DNA of 64,000 nucleotides, taken from Butyrivibrio sp. INlla14 (GTDB taxonomy: Bacteria > Bacillota > Clostridia > Lachnospirales > Lachnospiraceae). This document shows, one piece after another, positions 1-8,680 of this stretch. Made by a program: the position numbers and the translations under genes. The notes beneath the pieces were generated by a model that was given only the letters and a program-made list of their open reading frames with translations, was not told the origin of the DNA and did not search any database. Positions within the stretch are counted from its first letter, which is position 1. Each line of letters begins with the position of its first letter. The stretch spans positions 1-64,000 of the forward strand of contig NZ_FMVS01000002.1 of assembly GCF_900102515.1 (NCBI RefSeq). The letters run 5' to 3'.

Positions 1-1185
1 TGGTTCTGGCAACTCAGGAGTTTCTATATCATATGTTGGAGAAGCAAACGTCATGCTAGTCATATTAAAATTCTCATCATATGAAGTAACTATACAACGC
101 CAACCAATACCATTAACATAAAGTTTAAAAAATGGATCTAATTCATAATTACCATAGCCATCACGAATACGAACTTTTAAAACAGCTCTGTATTTTCCTT
201 CAAAGAAGCCCTTACAAGGCCTAAAGCCATCCGGATATTCAGGATCATATTCATCAGAATATTCCTCCCATCCGGCAAAAGTATACTCCAGTTGAGAATA
301 AGAGGAGTTAAATGTAGGAGTTTCGCATAACTTCCCATATTTAATTTCCATATTCTTAATATTACTGGAAATGGAATCCTCTTTAAGAATAACGATCTTA
401 GGTTCTGGCTCTGGTTCTGGCTCCATAGCGTATGCATATTCAATATCATAAGTCTGAGAAATAGGCTTAAAATTCTGTTTTGTGGCTGTTATATGTAGCA
501 TATATTTGCCAGGAGTAAATCCCATGCTAGAGAAATTATATATAAGATCAACCCTGTTTGTAGTAGCTATGATTGGGTCATGACCATCCACCTTCACAAA
601 ATATAAGCAATTCTCCGCATACGCATCAAATGTAAGGATATCCTCCTCAATCTTAACGTTTGTGAGTGGCCTAAGAACAATATCATCAGCAACAAAGTCA
701 TAAGTAAGCTCTGCTGTCTGTGAAGAAATCTCATAAGTATGTTTTTTTAAGGCTTGAACTGTTACTTTATATGAACCACTAGCAAGACCAATTTCATTGC
801 AATACTTATTAAGATTATAAGGTATATTAGAGGTAGTTATTGCTCCATTATCAACAACAATATCGTAAAAATAGTCATCACCAATAGAGTCAATATACAG
901 CCATCCATCGTCAATCCATGCCTTGAGAACTGGAAGCGAAGAATTATCCATTGGCTTTACTTCTTCAGCTTCAGTTTCTAGAGGAGTAACTTCTTCTGGA
1001 AGTTCTTCTTTTACTTCAGGTACTTCTTCTTTAATTTCTTCAGTTACTTCGTCAGTAACTTCTTCTGCTACCACTTCAGTCGTCTCACTCTCAACAGGAG
1101 TGTCAGCAAAAGCTGTAACAGGCTGAAGAACAAGGCCTGCACACAAAGTTAGTGCTAACAATTTCGTTAGAAACTTTTTACTCAT
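1..1185 (-). CDS. Secreted cell-surface protein, C-terminal part outside the window
   Basis: The frame stays open for 395 codons from an ATG at 1185 to the left edge, so only the N-terminal part is visible. AAGGTGG lies just upstream of the ATG. Residues 1-27 form a signal peptide (positive start, Leu-rich core, ending VTAFA-DT), so the protein should be exported. Residues about 30-80 are an acidic linker rich in Glu, Val, Thr and Pro. Two or three beta-rich modules follow; two of them share a Gly-x-Tyr-x-(Val/Leu)-x-(Val/Ile)-x-Ala pattern (SGSYKVTVQA, PGKYMLHITA), as in bacterial Ig-like repeats. A short Pro-Glu spacer separates modules, and a similar PELPEP begins at the window edge. No catalytic motif is seen. 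It is followed in the genome by the hairpin-rich intergenic stretch, so it is probably transcribed alone. A surface or matrix role is inference. Confidence 0.75.
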   Translation of the reverse strand, partial: MSKKFLTKLLALTLCAGLVLQPVTAFADTPVESETTEVVAEEVTDEVTEEIKEEVPEVKEELPEEVTPLETEAEEVKPMDNSSLPVLKAWIDDGWLYIDSIGDDYFYDIVVDNGAITTSNIPYNLNKYCNEIGLASGSYKVTVQALKKHTYEISSQTAELTYDFVADDIVLRPLTNVKIEEDILTFDAYAENCLYFVKVDGHDPIIATTNRVDLIYNFSSMGFTPGKYMLHITATKQNFKPISQTYDIEYAYAMEPEPEPEPKIVILKEDSISSNIKNMEIKYGKLCETPTFNSSYSQLEYTFAGWEEYSDEYDPEYPDGFRPCKGFFEGKYRAVLKVRIRDGYGNYELDPFFKLYVNGIGWRCIVTSYDENFNMTSMTFASPTYDIETPELPEP

Positions 1186-1329
1186 GTAATCCCACCTTTC
1201 TCATAAGAAAACCTTTTGTGAAATGGCGTCTTTAAAAAAAATGAGCGCCACCGTCATTAATTTTATATTGTAATAAAATAAAAAAACATTAACCTTTAGT
1301 TAGTATTTTTAGTTTATATTTCTCATATA

Positions 1330-1497
1330 CATCTCGCGCGAGTGCGCATCCATAGCAGAACAAAGAGTCGCCCGCGACTCTTTCGCGCCCGAGCGGTATT
1401 GCGAAGCAATAAACTTCATCTCCGCGAGGTGTGCATCCTTAGCGGAGCGTTTTTTATGATATAGGAATTTCGGAGAAATTTCCTATATCATAAAAAA
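1330..1497. repeat. Hairpin-rich intergenic element with a diverged direct repeat
   Basis: This stretch holds no gene but is densely structured and locally GC-rich in an AT-rich setting. A 30-base unit at 1330-1359 recurs at 1417-1446 with about 21 identities without gaps. Hairpins seen: 1362-1370 with 1375-1383 (9 bp, loop CCCG), 1397-1402 with 1406-1411, 1420-1425 with 1442-1447 followed by CGTTTTTT, and an AT-rich stem 1450-1466 with 1481-1497. Read on the plus strand it looks like a small structured RNA ending in an intrinsic terminator, although no gene lies upstream on that strand. A dispersed, REP-like repeat is the other possibility. I cannot count copies outside the window. Confidence 0.5.
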
Positions 1498-1525
1498 TAA
1501 CAGCTACTAATTAACTAGTAGCTGC
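1488..1525 (-). terminator. Intrinsic terminator of tyrS
   Basis: On the minus strand a 9-bp stem (CAGCTACTA / TAGTAGCTG, 1501-1524) is followed by TTATTTTTT. It lies about 80 bases after the tyrS stop codon. Confidence 0.8.
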
Positions 1526-1602
1526 TATCAATCCTGGTAATTCCTTCCTCTACAACTATGTATCTAATCTTGCAAATTCAGGCCAAATAAATTTAGTATT
1601 TA

Positions 1603-2823
1603 TCAGAATGTTACTTTCTTGTATGACTTCTTACCCTTACGAACCATTACGCCATCTGCGAATACATCCTTGCTATATGAAGTCTTAACATCTGATACCT
1701 TCTCGTCGTTAAAAGTAACGCCTCCCTGCTCTACAGCGCGTCTTGCCTCACTTCTAGTATTGCAAAGACCTGCAGAAACAAGTACCTGAAGGATATCAAT
1801 AACTCCATCTCTAAAGTCCTCTTCCTTGAGGCTTATAGCAGGAACATTGGTCATATCTGAGCCGCCTGCAAAGAGCGCTCTTGCAGCATCCTGTGCCTTC
1901 TGAGCTTCCTCTTTACCATGTACAAGAGCTGTAAGCTCAAATGCAAGGATTTCCTTTTTCTCATTGATTCTGGAGTCATCCCACTTCTCCATCTCAAGGA
2001 TTTCCTCGATAGGAATAAATGTAAGCATCTTAATGCACTTATCTACATCAGCATCGCCAACGTTTCTCCAGTACTGATAGAAATCGAATGGTGATGTCTT
2101 ATTAGGATCAAGCCATACAGCATTTCCAGCAGTCTTACCCATCTTCTTGCCCTGAGAGTCTGTAAGAAGAGTGATAGTCATAGCGTGAGCATCCTTGCCA
2201 AGCTTTCTTCTAATAAGCTCTGTTCCGCCCAGCATATTGCTCCACTGATCATCTCCACCAAATTCAAGATTACAGTTGTACTTCTGGAACATGTAGTAGA
2301 AGTCGTAAGACTGCATGATCATGTAGTTGAACTCAAGGAAAGAAAGTCCTTTTTCCATACGCTGCTTGTAGCACTCAGCTCTCAGCATGTTGTTAACTGA
2401 AAAGCATGCACCAACCTCGCGAAGAAGTTCAATGTAGTTAAGGTTTAAAAGCCAGTCTGCGTTGTTGACCATCATAGCCTTGCCTTCACCAAAATCGATG
2501 AATTTCTCCATCTGCTTCTTGAAGCACTCTGCATTGTGATCGATGTCTTCTCTTGTAAGCATCTTTCTCATATCTGTTCTACCTGATGGATCACCGATCA
2601 TTGTTGTACCGCCACCAATAAGGGCGATTGGCTTATTGCCAGCCATCTGAAGTCTCTTCATAAGAGTAAGTGCCATGAAGTGACCTGCAGTAAGGGAATC
2701 TGCTGTACAGTCAAAACCAATATAGAATGTTGCCTTACCTGTGTTAACAAGCTCTCTGATCTGCTCTTCGTCTGTTACCTGGGCAATGAGTCCTCTTGCT
2801 TTTAACTCTTCAAAAATCTGCAT
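1603..2823 (-). CDS. tyrS: Tyrosyl-tRNA synthetase
   Basis: Charges tRNA-Tyr with tyrosine in the cytoplasm. The 406-residue length is normal for a bacterial TyrRS. The N-terminal Rossmann catalytic domain contains YIGFDCTADSLTAGH (about residues 34-48), the class I HIGH-type motif. KMGKT at about residue 232 is the KMSKS loop. The last 70 residues form an S4-type RNA-binding domain that ends in a Lys-rich stretch. The start is an ATG preceded by GGAGGTGCG. It has its own promoter, a long T-box leader with a tyrosine specifier codon, and an intrinsic terminator, so it is a single-gene unit induced by uncharged tRNA-Tyr. Nothing unusual in the coding sequence. Confidence 0.97.
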   Translation of the reverse strand: MQIFEELKARGLIAQVTDEEQIRELVNTGKATFYIGFDCTADSLTAGHFMALTLMKRLQMAGNKPIALIGGGTTMIGDPSGRTDMRKMLTREDIDHNAECFKKQMEKFIDFGEGKAMMVNNADWLLNLNYIELLREVGACFSVNNMLRAECYKQRMEKGLSFLEFNYMIMQSYDFYYMFQKYNCNLEFGGDDQWSNMLGGTELIRRKLGKDAHAMTITLLTDSQGKKMGKTAGNAVWLDPNKTSPFDFYQYWRNVGDADVDKCIKMLTFIPIEEILEMEKWDDSRINEKKEILAFELTALVHGKEEAQKAQDAARALFAGGSDMTNVPAISLKEEDFRDGVIDILQVLVSAGLCNTRSEARRAVEQGGVTFNDEKVSDVKTSYSKDVFADGVMVRKGKKSYKKVTF

Positions 2824-2881
2824 TACGCACCTCCAAAATTATGTATGATTGCGAGAGTGGAAATTTCCGATTCACTAAACA

Positions 2882-3174
2882 AAAAGTCCTTCGCAATCAT
2901 TATTGATTACGAAGGACGAATAATTCGTGTTACCACCTTCATTCACATATAGCTCACGCTATATGCCTCAGTAAGTACGGCTCAAAAAATAAGCGATACT
3001 CTCTTGATATAACGGTCAATCCCGGCAGATCATACTAATTCTAAAGGAACATTCCGACCTGCAGCTCACGGAGGTATTCATCATCGCTCTTAACATACGC
3101 CTCTCACCAACCGGCTATTCTCTGTTGTCAGCCTGCGATTCTTACTTATTCCGATCATCGCTATTTCTATTTAC
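2882..3174 (-). promoter_or_regulatory. T-box leader with tyrosine specifier
   Basis: The tyrS leader carries the conserved T-box core GGTGGTAACACG (complement near 2929-2940), which pairs with the tRNA acceptor end to form the antiterminator. A competing terminator follows: a long stem (GTCCTTCG ... CGAAGGAC, 2886-2917) ending in TTTTTG. Upstream, in the Stem I region, GATGAATACCTC presents a TAC codon (complement of 3074-3076), which fits tyrosine and so the gene it controls. When tRNA-Tyr is uncharged, transcription should read through into tyrS. The specifier choice comes from position and context, not from a computed fold. Confidence 0.92.
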
Positions 3175-3180
3175 TTAGTT

Positions 3181-3209
3181 ATATTAGTTTTTTTATTAAT
3201 AAAAGTCAA
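3181..3209 (-). promoter_or_regulatory. Promoter of the T-box-tyrS unit
   Basis: Minus-strand TTGACT (3204-3209), a 17-base spacer, then TAATAT (3181-3186). The predicted start near 3174 is at the 5' end of the T-box leader. It sits just after the folT stop codon. Confidence 0.7.
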
Positions 3210-3226
3210 GGAAAAAACGTATATCA

Positions 3227-3805
3227 TCAGGTGTCAAAAATATTCTTTTTCACCTTACATACTACCTGAAGCATAACAAACATAATAAATGTATCGATTG
3301 GAAGCATCACGGCATTGGATGCAATTCTTGCTGGAAGAATTGCTGCTATAGCTTTTCCATAAAGCATATTAAGCCACAAAGTATTTAAAATAATATTGCA
3401 GACTATCTTAACAGATATCTGAGCACAAATTACTCTCCAAAGCTTAACTGGCTTATTATAGATAAATATTCCGTAGAGAAAAGCTCCTAACATAGCTGTA
3501 ATAGTAAAGCCAGGAAAGAAATCGCCATCTCCACTAATAAACCACTTAACAACGTCCATGGTTCCGCCAAATATCGCTCCAATCCAAGGTCCAAACAAAT
3601 AATCTACTATCTGATTAGGAAGACCTGAAAATCCGATACGTACATACTGGCCAAATTTGATTGTCGCTACCTGGCCAAGGATTATAGCAAGCGCTCCCAT
3701 AAGGCCACAAATAGTAAGAACCTTAGTTTCTTTTAGCTGAGTTAGAGAGCCAAAAGTTCTTTTAAAAAAGCTTTCTTTTCCAGTTACAGATTGATTTTTA
3801 GACAT
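3227..3805 (-). CDS. folT: ECF transporter folate-type substrate-binding membrane protein
   Basis: The S component of an energy-coupling factor importer; it binds the vitamin in the membrane and docks to a shared EcfA/EcfA'/EcfT module encoded elsewhere. The 192 residues form about six membrane segments after a short polar N-terminus with a KETKVLTICGLMGAL start typical of S components. VRIGFSGLPNQIVDYLFGP and GAIFGGTMDVVKWF resemble the FolT family. The ATG has AAAGGAGG upstream. The THF riboswitch directly in front of the gene is independent support for folate as substrate. It is monocistronic, since the tyrS promoter begins right after its stop. Substrate assignment is inferred from family plus riboswitch. 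Confidence 0.88.
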   Translation of the reverse strand: MSKNQSVTGKESFFKRTFGSLTQLKETKVLTICGLMGALAIILGQVATIKFGQYVRIGFSGLPNQIVDYLFGPWIGAIFGGTMDVVKWFISGDGDFFPGFTITAMLGAFLYGIFIYNKPVKLWRVICAQISVKIVCNIILNTLWLNMLYGKAIAAILPARIASNAVMLPIDTFIMFVMLQVVCKVKKNIFDT

Positions 3806-3876
3806 AATAATACCTCCTTTGCAGTTTTTCCTTTAACCACATCAGAGGCATGATAATAATCCTTATACATGATGTA

Positions 3877-3974
3877 GCAGCGGGATGCGACACTAAAACC
3901 GCGAGTCAAATACTCTTCGTCCCGATGACAACTCCCTGTTCACCAGGCACTTAACGCTCTAACGTCTACTCTGC
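3877..3974 (-). promoter_or_regulatory. Tetrahydrofolate (THF) riboswitch
   Basis: Reading the minus strand, GCAGAGTAGACG begins the closing helix, then GCGTTAAGTGCC, GGTGAACAGGGAGTTGTC, GGGACGAAGAG, CTCGCGG and CGCATCCCGCTGC close it. These blocks and their order match the THF riboswitch class of Firmicute folate-transport genes. GCAG at 3971-3974 pairs with CTGC at 3877-3880. The element lies about 70 bases before folT and is expected to lower its expression when reduced folates are plentiful, probably at translation because no clear terminator follows. Confidence 0.93.
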
Positions 3975-3996
3975 ATAAACATTTTTATTTGCACAT

Positions 3997-4025
3997 ATAA
4001 TACTGTAATATCTTGCAAATTGCAA
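3997..4025 (-). promoter_or_regulatory. Promoter of the THF riboswitch-folT unit
   Basis: Minus-strand TTGCAA (4020-4025), a 17-base spacer, TATTAT (3997-4002). The predicted start near 3990 lies about 15 bases before the riboswitch. Confidence 0.6.
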
Positions 4026-4056
4026 TGGATTTTATGAAATTAAATATCAAAAAATT

Positions 4057-5079
4057 TTACCAGTCTAGATTACTGCTCTCTATCTTTTTATCTCTGATCA
4101 TAAGATCATTGAGAGCCTCCTCGGGAGACTTACCCTCAAAGAGAACCTGATTAACTGCTGTTACTATAGGCATGTCCACATCATATTTCTCTGCAAGAAG
4201 TCTTGCAGCCTTAGCACTATATACGCCCTCTACAACCATTTTGACTTCATCCATAGCTTCCTGCATGGATTTGCCCTGGCCAATAAGGATACCTGCTCTT
4301 CTGTTTCTGGAGTGCATAGAAGCACAGGTAACAACAAGGTCTCCAATTCCTGAAAGGCCGCTAAAGGTCTCAAATTTACCACCCATAGCCATTCCAAGTC
4401 TTCCAATTTCTGCTATTCCTCGAGTGATAAGAGCAGCCTTGGCATTATCTCCAAGACCATAACCATCAGCTATTCCGGAAGCAAGTGCAATTACATTTTT
4501 AAGAGCTGCACCAATCTCTATTCCAAGCATATCAGGGCTAATATAGACCCTGAACACATTACTCATAAAGACATTCTGAACAAGTCTCGCAGTTTCCTTG
4601 TCAAAGGCCCCAACTACAATTGATGTAGGCATGCCCTTTCCAACCTCTTCAGCATGGGAAGGGCCAGATAGTACACAGACCTGGCTTCCTGGAAGTTCAT
4701 CAAGAATAACATCTGACATGACCATAAGGCTCTGCTCCTCTATACCTTTTGAGCAGTTAACAATGATCTGAGGGTGTTCATCAGAGCTATTCATATAAGG
4801 CTTCATCTGTCTTACAGTCTCTCTCATATGAGAAGACGGAACAACAAGGACTATGATGTCCTTATCCTTGATAGCTTCCTCCATACTGCAAGTAAACTTA
4901 ACAGAATCATCCAAAATAACTCCTGGAAGCTTGTCTTCGTTCCCGTGATAAGCTCTAAGCTTATCTACTGTTTCCTGTCTTCTGGACCAAATAGTAATAT
5001 TATGACCATTATTCTTAAGAAGGTAACCAAGGGCAATTCCCCAGCTACCAGCACCTATAATGCCTATTTCTTTTTCCAA
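4057..5079 (-). CDS. gpsA: NAD(P)H-dependent glycerol-3-phosphate dehydrogenase
   Basis: Reduces dihydroxyacetone phosphate to sn-glycerol-3-phosphate, the backbone of phospholipids. The 340 residues match the family. The N-terminal Rossmann fold carries GAGSWGIALGYLL (residues 10-22). NCSKGIEE and SGPSHAEEVGKGMPT are conserved GpsA motifs, and the C-terminal helical domain includes the catalytic-lysine helix EIGAALKNVIALASGIADG and GLSGIGDLVVTC. It is last in the run DUF512-der-plsY-gpsA, about 20 bases behind plsY, the enzyme that consumes its product. No clear terminator was seen after it. Confidence 0.97.
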   Translation of the reverse strand: MEKEIGIIGAGSWGIALGYLLKNNGHNITIWSRRQETVDKLRAYHGNEDKLPGVILDDSVKFTCSMEEAIKDKDIIVLVVPSSHMRETVRQMKPYMNSSDEHPQIIVNCSKGIEEQSLMVMSDVILDELPGSQVCVLSGPSHAEEVGKGMPTSIVVGAFDKETARLVQNVFMSNVFRVYISPDMLGIEIGAALKNVIALASGIADGYGLGDNAKAALITRGIAEIGRLGMAMGGKFETFSGLSGIGDLVVTCASMHSRNRRAGILIGQGKSMQEAMDEVKMVVEGVYSAKAARLLAEKYDVDMPIVTAVNQVLFEGKSPEEALNDLMIRDKKIESSNLDW

Positions 5080-5098
5080 GATAAATATTCTCCTACGA

Positions 5099-5782
5099 TT
5101 AGTCTATCTTATTCTTTTTGAAAATATAGGTCTTTCTTTCCTGACCTGCAAAGAGCTTTTTTAGATTTCCTCTATGCTGATAAAAGGCAAGGAAAGTAAG
5201 TAGTCCCAAAAGTACATACACTTCTATAAGGTTTCCCTGTGGCAGTGCCCCAAAAAGTCCCATCTGACCATAGATAATTGTCATAACAAGAAGTGCTGTA
5301 TAGTAAAACAAGCTGCATACAGATACAATATGGAATAAGTTAAATGGCAGGAAGAAAGAAATTACTCCCATAAGGATAAATAACCATGTAAACTGAATTC
5401 CAGTATAAATTGTGAAGCCCGCAGTGCAGGCAATTCCCTTGCCACCCTTAAACTTAAGAGTAACAGGAAAATCATGTCCAAGAACAGCTCCTGCAGCTGT
5501 ATAAGTCATATAAAGAATAATAAAATCAGGATTACTTCTGCCAAAAAGAAGATAAGTGATAAAAATGGCAGCCATGCATTTAAGCATATCGCCAAGAAGA
5601 ACTATTCCTCCAGCCTTTGGCCCCAATACTCTTAATGTATTTGTTGTACCAGCGTTTCCGCTTCCAACCTTTCTGATGTCTACTCCCTTAAGTCTTCCAT
5701 AGAAAACCGCAGTCTGGATCATGCCAAATACATAGCCAATCCCCAAACAAATTACTCTTTCAAGCAGTAAACCAAGTCCCAT
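5099..5782 (-). CDS. plsY: Glycerol-3-phosphate acyltransferase PlsY
   Basis: Integral membrane enzyme that transfers acyl from acyl-phosphate (made by PlsX, encoded at 40-41 kb) to glycerol-3-phosphate, giving lysophosphatidate. The 227 residues have five or more hydrophobic segments. Family motifs are visible: SGNAGTTNTLRVLGPKAG near residues 42-59, GHDFPVTLKFKGGKGIA (GGKG motif) and the C-terminal HRGNLKKLFAGQE. It begins one base after the der stop codon and precedes gpsA. A slightly long N-terminus is the only deviation. Confidence 0.96.
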   Translation of the reverse strand: MGLGLLLERVICLGIGYVFGMIQTAVFYGRLKGVDIRKVGSGNAGTTNTLRVLGPKAGGIVLLGDMLKCMAAIFITYLLFGRSNPDFIILYMTYTAAGAVLGHDFPVTLKFKGGKGIACTAGFTIYTGIQFTWLFILMGVISFFLPFNLFHIVSVCSLFYYTALLVMTIIYGQMGLFGALPQGNLIEVYVLLGLLTFLAFYQHRGNLKKLFAGQERKTYIFKKNKID

Positions 5783-5783
5783 T

Positions 5784-7112
5784 TTACTTGTCCTCTTTTC
5801 TCTCCCTTATGATAAATCGTAGAGGTGTTCCCTTAAATCCAAAGGCCTCTCTTATCTGATTCTCAATATATCTTGTGTAACTAAAGTGCATAAGCTTTTT
5901 GTCATTTACAAAGATAACAAATGTAGGCGGCTTAACAGAAGCCTGCGTAATATAGTAAAGCTTAAGCATCTTGCCCTTATCACTTGGTGGCTGCTGCATT
6001 ACTACAGCCTGTGTCATGATCTCATTGAGAACACCAGTTGAAACTCTCATAGCATGGTTCTCAGAAACCATATCGATCATGTCATAGAGCTTAACAAGTC
6101 TCTGTCCCGTCTCTGCTGATATAAAGATTATCTCGGCATAGTTCATAAAGGCCAGAGTATTTCTGATGTCCTTAGTAAACTCTTTTACAGAATGGTTATC
6201 CTTCTCGATAAGATCCCACTTGTTAACTGCGATAATAACGGCCTTGCCACTTTCATGGGCGATTCCAGCAATCTTAGCATCCTGCTCTGTGACGCCCTCA
6301 GCAGCATTAATAACGAGGATAGCAACGTCCGCTCTTTCTACAGCTCCTACTGTTCTAACGATCATGTAGTGCTCAAGCTCGTCCTTGACCTTATTCTTTC
6401 TTCGAAGTCCTGCTGTGTCGATAAATGTATATTTCTTGCCGTTGTACTTAACCTGAGTATCAATGGCATCTCTTGTTGTACCTGCAATGTCAGAAACAAT
6501 AAGTCTGTTCTCGCCTATAAGTTTATTAATGATAGATGACTTACCAACGTTCGGCTTACCAATAATGGCAATCTTAGTAGAATCATCCTCTTCCTCATCA
6601 GTAGATGATTTGCTAAAGTGGCTTACTACTTCTTCCAAAAGATCACCAATACCCTGCTTGTTAACAGCAGAAATAGGGAAAGGCTCTCCAATTCCCAGAT
6701 TATAAAATTCATATACATCAAGTGAATCCCTATTGTAGTTATCAACCTTGTTTACACACAAAACAACAGGCTTACCAGATTTCCTAAGCATATCTGCAAC
6801 CTTAGAATCAGAATCTGTAAGTCCCTGCTTAACATCAACCATGAAGATGATAACATCAGCAGTATCAATAGCTATCTGGGCCTGATCTCTCATCTGTGCC
6901 AGAATGATGTCCTTGGAATCAGGCTCAATACCGCCTGTGTCAATAAGAGTAAAGCTGTGATTCAGCCACTCTACATCCTGATAAATTCTGTCTCTTGTTA
7001 CTCCAGGTGTATCCTGCACAATAGCGATCCTGCTACCAGCAAGCGCATTAAAAAGTGTAGATTTACCTACGTTAGGTCTACCGACCACCGCTACAATATT
7101 TCTTTTACTCAT
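5784..7112 (-). CDS. der: Ribosome-assembly GTPase Der (EngA)
   Basis: Double GTPase needed for maturation of the large ribosomal subunit. Two complete G domains are seen: GRPNVGKST at residue 11, [16 protein letters not shown] and NKVDN; then GKPNVGKSS near 186, [19 protein letters not shown] and NKWDL. A KH-like domain ends the protein ([20 protein letters not shown]). The 442-residue length is normal. The ATG has AAGGAAGTAT upstream. It is co-oriented with the DUF512 gene in front and plsY and gpsA behind, a common order in Clostridia. Confidence 0.97.
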   Translation of the reverse strand: MSKRNIVAVVGRPNVGKSTLFNALAGSRIAIVQDTPGVTRDRIYQDVEWLNHSFTLIDTGGIEPDSKDIILAQMRDQAQIAIDTADVIIFMVDVKQGLTDSDSKVADMLRKSGKPVVLCVNKVDNYNRDSLDVYEFYNLGIGEPFPISAVNKQGIGDLLEEVVSHFSKSSTDEEEDDSTKIAIIGKPNVGKSSIINKLIGENRLIVSDIAGTTRDAIDTQVKYNGKKYTFIDTAGLRRKNKVKDELEHYMIVRTVGAVERADVAILVINAAEGVTEQDAKIAGIAHESGKAVIIAVNKWDLIEKDNHSVKEFTKDIRNTLAFMNYAEIIFISAETGQRLVKLYDMIDMVSENHAMRVSTGVLNEIMTQAVVMQQPPSDKGKMLKLYYITQASVKPPTFVIFVNDKKLMHFSYTRYIENQIREAFGFKGTPLRFIIRERKEDK

Positions 7113-7164
7113 AAATACTTCCTTATCTATGTATTGCTATTTAAATCGTAAGCTCCTGAAAAAA

Positions 7165-8532
7165 TCAGAAAAGCTCATCAACAGGTATATCAAAAAGCTT
7201 GGATACAAGGTCGTGTCCATCACACTTGGCAATGCCTACCTTAACATTCAGCTCTCTTTCTATATCTCCTACTGTTACGTCATCAAGAAGATAATCTTCT
7301 CCGCTTCTAAGAAGGTTCTCGGGAAGATACAAAACATCTCCAAGTTCCTTCCCTTTTAGCTGTTTTATAATATCCTGACCTGTTAAAAGCCCTGATACAG
7401 TGATCCTCTCGCCAAAAAACTCATTGATTATCTCATAAACTGAGGTGTTTAGTCCAGGGCAAACTGATACAGCTCTATCTACAAGCTCTTTTATACAAGG
7501 ATATACCAGTTTACCAGTTGCAAAAGAGATATGCCTCTTAAGGCCCTTAATGTGATCCATATGCTCAGAAAGAGCTATTTTCATAGACTCTTCAAATTCA
7601 TTTATGAGAAGCCGAACCATTCCTACACCGTTTTCAAGCTGGATATAGCCATCATATCGTTCTTCCTCAGGAAAATCTCGGCCTGCCAGAAAATACCACT
7701 CGTCACTCGCGTGTATAAAATGAATTCCATGCTCCTTATAAACCTTTTTCTGCCAGGATTCAATCTCGTCGATAACCTTCTGGGCATCCTCCTTGTTAAA
7801 CGGCTCAAGCGGATACAAGCCATCTCTATATTTAGATAGACCAACGGGCACAACTGATACGCTCTGAAGATTAGGAATATACTTGGTAAGATCTGTTATG
7901 GACCTTGTCAGCTCAGGTCCATCATTAACACCCTTACATAGAACGATCTGACCGTTTATTTCTATTCCCGTACCCGGAGCACAGAGTCTGTCTACCTTTT
8001 TAAGAGCCTCTCCGGCAAATCTGTTGCCCAGCATTTTGCATCGAAGTTCTGGATTGGTCGTCTGAAAAGAGATATTGATTGGAGATAAATGATACTTAAG
8101 AATCCTGTCTATATCCTTGTCTGACATATTGGTAAGTGTCACATAATTACCCTGAAGGAAGGAAAGTCGTGAATCATCATCCTTAAAGTACAAGGTATCT
8201 CTCATTCCCTTGGGCATCTGATCGATGAAGCAAAAGATACAGCTATTACTACAACGTCTGTAGTTATCCATGAGGCCATTTTCAAATTCTATACCAAGGT
8301 CCTCATCAAAGTCTTTATCAATATCAAGAAGCCACTCTTCACCATCAGCCTTTCTGATAAGGACATCTAAATGTTCATCCTGTACCAGATATTGGTAATC
8401 AAAAACATCCTCCAGTTCCTCATCATTAATCTTAAGAAGATAATCTCCCTTTTCTATATTTAGTTCCTGAGCAATGCTGCCGTCTTCAACATTGCCTATT
8501 AAATGTCCATTATACTTTTTCATAACCTTCAT
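7165..8532 (-). CDS. DUF512 radical-SAM family protein with PDZ-like N-terminus
   Basis: A conserved Clostridia/cyanobacteria protein whose biochemical role is, to my knowledge, not established. The N-terminus (residues 1-75) resembles a PDZ fold (GSIAQELNIEKGDYLLKIND). A Cys cluster CSNSCIFC near residue 93, spaced CxxxCxxC as in radical-SAM enzymes, suggests an iron-sulfur cluster. NGVGMVRLLINEF and the C-terminal LPENLLRSGEDYLLDDVTVG are typical of the DUF512 part. It is the first gene of the der-plsY-gpsA run. The start is uncertain: two ATGs lie three codons apart and neither has an ideal ribosome site. A role in ribosome assembly is guilt by association only. Confidence 0.88.
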   Translation of the reverse strand: MKVMKKYNGHLIGNVEDGSIAQELNIEKGDYLLKINDEELEDVFDYQYLVQDEHLDVLIRKADGEEWLLDIDKDFDEDLGIEFENGLMDNYRRCSNSCIFCFIDQMPKGMRDTLYFKDDDSRLSFLQGNYVTLTNMSDKDIDRILKYHLSPINISFQTTNPELRCKMLGNRFAGEALKKVDRLCAPGTGIEINGQIVLCKGVNDGPELTRSITDLTKYIPNLQSVSVVPVGLSKYRDGLYPLEPFNKEDAQKVIDEIESWQKKVYKEHGIHFIHASDEWYFLAGRDFPEEERYDGYIQLENGVGMVRLLINEFEESMKIALSEHMDHIKGLKRHISFATGKLVYPCIKELVDRAVSVCPGLNTSVYEIINEFFGERITVSGLLTGQDIIKQLKGKELGDVLYLPENLLRSGEDYLLDDVTVGDIERELNVKVGIAKCDGHDLVSKLFDIPVDELF

Positions 8533-8680
8533 TATACATGAAATTCCTTGACGTGTCAGTAAATAAGATGGTAAAACATAAGATGTAGGATCTTGAGCAA
8601 ATTTAACTTAAGAAAACCGCGATTATATGATATCAAAACCAGGTATCAATTACATGTTATCAATGAAAAAGGGGATAATT

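Noticed and set aside
177-449. Short minus-strand open frame of about 90 codons
   Set aside because: It lies in another frame inside the long open frame of the secreted protein and has no ribosome site or domain.
923-1126. Plus-strand open frame rich in Ser and Thr
   Set aside because: It is the antisense of the Glu/Thr/Val-rich linker of the minus-strand secreted protein; the opposite frame has signal peptide and ribosome site.
3030-3170. Possible tRNA gene in the tyrS leader
   Set aside because: Cloverleaf-like pairings come from T-box Stem I; the T-box core and terminator explain the region.
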